The notes under the pieces are model-generated. The model searched no databases, was not told where the DNA came from, and was given only the letters and a program-made list of their open reading frames with translations. Source: Strobilurus pachycystidiatus (Eukaryota; Basidiomycota; Agaricomycetes; Agaricales; Physalacriaceae). From it: 64,000 bases of DNA. The stretch spans positions 2,480,001 to 2,544,000 of the forward strand of contig JAHLMK010000006.1 of NCBI GenBank assembly GCA_019915135.1, written 5' to 3'. Made by a program: the position numbers and the translations under genes. This document shows positions 58,975 to 64,000 of the stretch, piece after piece; positions within the stretch are counted from its first letter, which is position 1; the number at the start of each line of letters is the position of its first letter.

Positions 58975-61044
58975 CTACTTCTTGCCGATGATCTCCCTGA
59001 CCTTCTTCTGCGCAGTGGGCGGCAACGTGAAGTACCACGACAGGATCAGGTTGACCCGGTCGGTGACTTCTTGTTGATCCATCGAGGGGAGGAAGTCGCG
59101 CGCGGATGAGGTTGGCGCGACGGTGTGGCGCGAAGATCCTTCGCCTGCGTTGGCGGCCCTTCGCTTCTTGTCCTGCTCAGCCTTCTCTTTCTCCGTGACG
59201 AGGCGGAGGGGCGACATGAGAGAGACGCGACGCGTCGACTCTCGGCGTGCGCGCGGGGCTTCGATCTCCTCGAGTTCATCGTCGTCGTCGTCGTCCGGTA
59301 CCGGGGTCGGGGCTCGTTTCGCCTTGGCCTTCCCCTTCTCCTTCTTCTTCGGGGGTTCGACCACCTCGACCTCGCTATCTTCCTCGACATCTCTCCGACG
59401 CTTCTTTGACTGCGCCGTTGCCTCTTTCTTCTCCTGCACTTCCGACTTGACGGCCGTTCCTCGACGCGCAGGGTAGACATAACGCGCGCTCGAGATCTTC
59501 TTGTCGCTGACCAGCGGCTGCGCCAGTTTCTGCAACTTGGCCCGCAGACGCCCATCGAGACTCATCCAAGTTGGCGCCTTTGGCTCCCGGTCCCAGACAA
59601 GCAGACATGGACCGTAGATCCTCGACTCAGGGAACATTGGTCGCAGCTGGTCTTGTTGCCGCGGTCGCTCGAACGCATCCGGTTGAACGTGCATACGACG
59701 CTACGCTGCTCACAGGCGAGACAGTGCGCGTCGTCGTCGTACAGGGGAACGCGCCTGGTCATCTTGCTGGAGGCGTCCATCGTTCCTTCTTCGGCCTCGG
59801 TTTCTCCTTCGGCGTCCTCCTCGACCTCCGAAGGTTCCTTGTCTCGCGGTTCGACCTTGGCGATGGTCTTAGGTCTGGGGCGTCGTTTAGCTGGAAGCAA
59901 GGGAGCTATAAATCGCCGGACAACGTACTGGTTCGCTGTCTTGGGGCCGATTCCCTTCCCTTTTACCATGTGTCGCCTTGCCGGAACTTCCACCGCCTTC
60001 ATGGACTTGGCTGGCGAGTGGGGTTTCGGCTGTGGTCGGGGTCGCGGGGCCACCGGCGTGGGGGACTTGTCCGTCGCGAGCTCATCTTCCTCCGGCTCGC
60101 TGCCTTCCTCGGCGGCCAAATCCTGCAGCGTTCGCAACGGCGTTCCCGCACGTTCCCCGTCTTCGCCCTGCTCATCCTCCTTCTCGTCGCGTTTTTCGGC
60201 TTCCGGCTCGTCTGGTTCGTATAGTCGCAGCTGACATAAGGTGGCCGAGTCCTCGATTAAGAGGTCTAGGACATGTCTAAATGAGAAGTAGATTGGCTGG
60301 GCGGCGTTGGCGTTCTTGAGTTCAGGGATCAGGCGACCCCAAAACCCTTCGGCTACTTCGGTGTGTGGTACAAAGGCCCACAACTGCTCTGGGTCGAGGA
60401 AGCAGACCTGGGCGTCGTCTTCCTCGAGTTGGAGGGCAATGTCTGCGCGCGCACGGCTGTTTCCTAGGAAGAGAGGAGGCTGGGGCGCGTTCTGTCTTGG
60501 TGCCAGCTCGACTTGTTCCAGGGCACGCGTCAGGGCAATCTCGACTCGCTCCAGAGGGTGGTCGGCTGGGTCGTCCAACGCACTGAGCACATCCTGGAAT
60601 TCCACCCAAAACACCGCATTGGCGCGGTACGCTTTGTAGTCGTTCTCTTCCAGGATTTTACGGGTGCGCTCGGGCGTCGATGCTAGCTGGTGCGCCATCT
60701 CGAGTCCGATGCCTGCTGCTCGGAGCGCCGTGGGTACGCGGTCGTTCAAGAAGAATCCGCTGTAGTCGAACACCGGTCGTGGGGCCGGGAGTTCATCTGG
60801 TCGCGTGTTGATTTCTTGGTTGTCCTAGGACGCGTTAAAATCTCCTGTTGCCTTGTTCGTTTTGGGCTTACTCACCTTTTCTCGCTCCTGGTCGCGTTCC
60901 TCTGGCTCCTGCGCGGGTTCATCATCTTTCGCAGGGGTGGGCGACTTCTCCTTTAGGTAAGTTAGTTCGTTGTCCTTTTTGGGTTTTTCGCCCAAAACTT
61001 ACCTTCTCCGAGGTGGGTTTTGGTGCGGGTACGGGCGACGACAT
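58975..61044 (-). pseudogene. Acidic/basic protein with a Cys cluster, one apparent frameshift
   Basis: Short exons at about 61.0 and 60.9 kb (MSSPVPAPKPTSEK, then EKSPTPAKDDEPAQEPEE) lead into a long exon up to about 59.6 kb. It contains a conserved-looking region (DYSGFFLNDRVPTALRAAG, YFSFRHVLDLLIEDS), acidic and Lys-rich stretches and a Cys cluster (CLACEQRSVVC, then TSCDQC). About 15 bases later the frame closes. A second frame, GPCLLVWDREPKAPTWMSLD with a basic/acidic tail ending VREIIGKK, continues to 58975. No intron of usable length fits between them, so a one-base shift, from mutation or assembly error, is likely. The spacing resembles zinc-cluster proteins, but no family is claimed. 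A start at 61119 is also possible. Confidence 0.6.
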
Positions 61045-61254
61045 GGTGGGCGCAGTAGAAGGTGAACGGACTTGTTCGAACTTCTTTTCTTCGCTTACCA
61101 CATTAATTCCGTTGCTCATCACTTTTAAGCTTTCGCGTTTGTGGCCGGGCACAGCCCTGCCCGAGGTGCGCGTCATTATTTTCAAGGGGCTACGACCCTT
61201 TTTCCTTCCATTTCCTCGTTACGACGCTCTCTTGTACCGTATTTAGAGCTTCAA

Positions 61255-61544
61255 ATTTCATTTTTATTTCAAAATTATAGTCTTTAGAATAAATGGGACC
61301 ATTGTCCCTCTATTCCCTTTTTACTTTTTCTGATGACGTCCCTGTCATCCTGCCAGAGCACTTGCTAGATTTCGGACACCACTGGCTCAACGGCTGAGCG
61401 CGTCGTCTCGGACTTGGTTTCAAACCCGAGCGCCGGTTCGAGTCCCTCTGCTGCCAGTCTTGCATCCTTAACTGTCATTTGCATCCAAATCTTTTTGGTA
61501 CGGCCTCCATCGTTACTACTTTCTCATCGTTATTACTTTTTGTT
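61255..61544. other. Short gap between the Cys-cluster gene and gypsy pol
   Basis: It holds the tRNA-like fragment and AT-rich DNA. The roughly 70 bp between that fragment and the pol stop are too short for a long terminal repeat. Confidence 0.5.
61383..61475 (+). tRNA. tRNA-like fragment, probably not functional
   Basis: TGGCTCAACGG resembles an A box and GGTTCGAGTCC matches a B box, and a 4-bp D-stem (GCTC with GAGC) can form. The acceptor stem does not pair with the TGCTGCC 3' side, the T stem has two mismatches and the anticodon stem closes only around an over-long loop. It may be a decayed tRNA or a tRNA-derived repeat. Confidence 0.25.
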
Positions 61545-64000
61545 CTAAGTAGTTTTCGCAATCATATCCAACGCTTTTCCGACTCCGCGACTGATACGCC
61601 TAAGCCTAGAGAAGAATGTTTCTCCTAAAGCAATAGGGTCCCTTCTGGCTACGAAGGGGATTACTCGAAATTGAGCTATCTTATCCCTCCAGATGGTGCC
61701 ATCCAGCTCACATACCACGTAATTCCCTGCGGATGTCCTGGAAACCACCGCAAAAGGTCCCATAAAGCGTTCTTTAAACTTGGCGTTCATTTCGGCTTCA
61801 ATCCGGGTGTTTCGTACTAACACCAATTCACCTGTTTTGAATACATAACGCGGAATGCTGTTGTTGAATTCCTCCATGAATTTCTCCGCTGCCTTCTGCT
61901 TGTTCAGAAGGACTTTAGACTTTAACCTTGCCGTATCACCTTTGTGTTTTATTAACTGCCTTGCTCGGAGTGCAACCAAATCCGAGTGCGATACAAGGTG
62001 ATCTGGCATGTCCACCAGCCAAGTAATCTCCACCAGGTCCATAGGCATTATAGGTTCACAGCCCGTTACAGCATGGAAGGGAGAAGTTCCTATACTCCTT
62101 TTTATAGTGATTCGTTCAGCCCATAGGACTTCGTGTAGATACTCCGGCCAATGTTCCGGATTTCCTTTACACACCTTAAAGAGTGACTGGCGAATATCCC
62201 AATGTCCTCTTTCGACTTTACCATTTGCCTGTTTGTTATAGGCGGTAATTAGGATACCCGTGATGCCATATTTCTCCTCTATGTGTCTAAGGGCTTTCTT
62301 GATAGCTGGGCCATTGTCCGTTACAATCTCCTTGATGCAGCCCCAGCGGCAGAGAATGTCCTCAAAGATCCATTCTCCCAGTGTTTCCGCTGTTTCATCT
62401 CGGAGAGCTTTGGCTTCTGGCCAACCTGTCAGACCACACCTTGCCACGGTAACAGCGTTGAACCCAGCCCACTTGGATGGTTGTTTCTTTTTGGCTGAAT
62501 GTTCCCCGGCCTTGGGCATTCGGAAGGTGTCTATGTAGGCCCTCTCGAATATCCCAGGTGTAGAGGTGATGGTTGGCGCTATCTTTATGTTTCGTTTCTG
62601 TCTCTTTTGGCATATAAGGCAAGATCGCACATACCACCGTATGTCTACCTCCATCCCTGGCCACCAGAACCGTTTGGTAAGTAGCTGAAGCACCGAGTAC
62701 TGACCTTTATGACCAGCTCTGTCATGCATAGCTTTACAAATCGGAATCCTTTCCTTCGGGAGGAGTACACGGCGGAGATTTCCATCTAAGTGAGATCTAT
62801 ATAGTTTCTCGTGTCTCATTGAAAAGTCCTGACTCCATTTTTCGAAGTCTTCATCCTTCTGGACTTTACTCCCGACCAAGTGTGGCTGGAGATCCGGCAA
62901 CCTATTTTCCCAAAGGCGTTCTCGCTTGCTTTTTACTAAGCTAGGGAACTCCTCGATCTCCATCCACTCCTCAATGTCCTTGATACCAGTTAACGCGGAG
63001 GTCCTGATCGCCTTAGATACTTTCATATGCTTTGGCAAGGGACTTCTAGCTATTTCCTGACTGTAGCCTCCCCTAGTATCGATATCATATCTGAATGTCT
63101 CAAACTCCAGAGGTTTGTCTTCGGTCGGAAGGTCCTCAGGTTCCTGATATTCAAAGCTATTGATTCGATCGTCCTCATCCCCTTGAGCGGGTCTGGGTAT
63201 TACTTCGTCGTTCTCCGAAGCAGGACGGCGGCTAAGACCGTCTGGACCATGGACTTTTCCTGGTACGTGTATAAGCTTGAAATGGTACATCAAAATCTCC
63301 TCTGCCCATCTTTGTAGGTTGGCATTGGCTAGGGAGTCAATATTCGACAGCATCCCTTTGATGTACTTAGCATCTGTTTCAATCTCTAGTTTTCTACAAC
63401 CTAGGAGATAGTACTTACACGCGGACAATGCCCGGAACAGACCAAACAATTCTCTCTTCGCTTGGGAGTACCTGGCTTCTCGGTCGTTGAGCGTTAAGGA
63501 CATGAACTTGGCATAGTATCTTTTCTTCGGGTCATCCGGATCTACTTGGGATAGGTAATATCCTACCGCTTGGTAAGAAGTATCTACCGACAAGGTGATC
63601 GGGGTTGACCATTCGTAATTCAAGGGTTTTAGCATCGGACAAGTCCTAACTGCTTCCTTGAGGAGGTCCATACTAGCTTGTTCAATATCCGTCCATTGAA
63701 ACTTCGTTATGTCCTTAGTCAACCGGGTAAGAGGTAAGGCTTTCTTCGAGTAGTCTTTCACGAAGGCCCTGAAGATCCCCGCGGTCCCTAGGAAAGCTCT
63801 AACTTCGGTCAGTGCCTTACAAGGTGGCCAATCAGAAATCACCTTAACTCTTTCTTCTGCCGGTTTCCTTCCTTCATAAGTGCAGACATGTCCTACGACT
63901 ACTATTTCTTCCGCACATATGATGGCTTTATGTCCAGAAAAGGTACCTCCGGCATATTTCATTCGTTGTATAATACGATTCATATTTAGAAGGTGTTCCC
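61545..64000 (-). CDS. Ty3/gypsy retrotransposon pol: RT end, RNase H, integrase (partial at window edge)
   Basis: The frame is open from the window edge to a stop at 61545. Counting from the ATG at 63983, residues 1-100 are the RT thumb and connection region (HVCTYEGRKP, VRAFLGTAG). RNase H has D134, E178, D204 and D248 (HGPDGLSRR). The integrase zinc module uses H420, H425, C455 and C458. The integrase core has D485 (YIDTF), D556 (VTDNG) and E591 (GKVERGH). A C-terminal GPFAVVSRTSAGNYVV region follows. All catalytic residues are present. The protease, the RT palm and any gag lie outside the window. No 3' LTR was recognised downstream of the stop. Confidence 0.9.
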   Translation of the reverse strand, partial: EHLLNMNRIIQRMKYAGGTFSGHKAIICAEEIVVVGHVCTYEGRKPAEERVKVISDWPPCKALTEVRAFLGTAGIFRAFVKDYSKKALPLTRLTKDITKFQWTDIEQASMDLLKEAVRTCPMLKPLNYEWSTPITLSVDTSYQAVGYYLSQVDPDDPKKRYYAKFMSLTLNDREARYSQAKRELFGLFRALSACKYYLLGCRKLEIETDAKYIKGMLSNIDSLANANLQRWAEEILMYHFKLIHVPGKVHGPDGLSRRPASENDEVIPRPAQGDEDDRINSFEYQEPEDLPTEDKPLEFETFRYDIDTRGGYSQEIARSPLPKHMKVSKAIRTSALTGIKDIEEWMEIEEFPSLVKSKRERLWENRLPDLQPHLVGSKVQKDEDFEKWSQDFSMRHEKLYRSHLDGNLRRVLLPKERIPICKAMHDRAGHKGQYSVLQLLTKRFWWPGMEVDIRWYVRSCLICQKRQKRNIKIAPTITSTPGIFERAYIDTFRMPKAGEHSAKKKQPSKWAGFNAVTVARCGLTGWPEAKALRDETAETLGEWIFEDILCRWGCIKEIVTDNGPAIKKALRHIEEKYGITGILITAYNKQANGKVERGHWDIRQSLFKVCKGNPEHWPEYLHEVLWAERITIKRSIGTSPFHAVTGCEPIMPMDLVEITWLVDMPDHLVSHSDLVALRARQLIKHKGDTARLKSKVLLNKQKAAEKFMEEFNNSIPRYVFKTGELVLVRNTRIEAEMNAKFKERFMGPFAVVSRTSAGNYVVCELDGTIWRDKIAQFRVIPFVARRDPIALGETFFSRLRRISRGVGKALDMIAKTT

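Overview
The window looks like genomic DNA of an agaricomycete (mushroom-forming) fungus. Coding exons are split by many short introns of about 49-60 nt with GTATGT/GTGAGT donors and TAG/CAG acceptors. The mobile elements and repeat-rich genes also belong to that lineage: an RNase-H-bearing LINE, a Tnp2-type DNA transposon, a Ty3/gypsy element and NACHT-ankyrin proteins. No bacterial-style operons, rRNA or CRISPR were seen. The strands were read by eye, so exon borders are predictions from splice signals and frame.

Layout. 1-13.8 kb: a 2.1-kb segment (1-2109) is repeated without visible change at 10399-12507. The first copy ends inside the coding region of a nearly complete LINE (2098-7725, minus). 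The second continues into a decayed copy of a coiled-coil gene family. 13.9-17.9 kb: a NACHT-ankyrin NLR-like gene (minus). 18.2-22.5 kb: a gene fragment and a readable 748-residue gene with two chromo-like domains and a coiled coil (minus). 22.5-24.9 kb: nothing convincing. 24.9-30.1 kb: the best preserved plus-strand member of the coiled-coil family, with a C-terminal C2H2-like zinc finger. 30.4-34.6 kb: a second NACHT-ankyrin gene (minus), paralogous to the first but with an almost homogenised ankyrin array. 34.7-41.5 kb: three more decayed copies of the coiled-coil family. The last keeps the tail that elsewhere abuts an NLR, but has no NLR.

42.5-52.4 kb: an apparently intact compound transposon. 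It carries an uncharacterised plus-strand gene, a convergent Tnp2-type transposase, and a TET/JBP-type 2-oxoglutarate/Fe(II) dioxygenase gene behind the transposase. 52.8-64 kb: a hairpin, two multi-exon plus-strand genes sharing the same TATA-box core, a frameshifted acidic zinc-cysteine gene, a tRNA-like fragment and the 3' part of a Ty3/gypsy pol gene running off the right edge.

Two systems stand out. One is a repeating module in which an NLR sits between chromo/coiled-coil/zinc-finger genes of one family. It occurs twice with an NLR and at least once without; a role in non-self recognition is inferred from the NLR family only. The other is a DNA transposon carrying its own predicted 5-methylcytosine oxidase together with a Tnp2-class transposase rather than the KDZ class normally associated with fungal TET/JBP genes.
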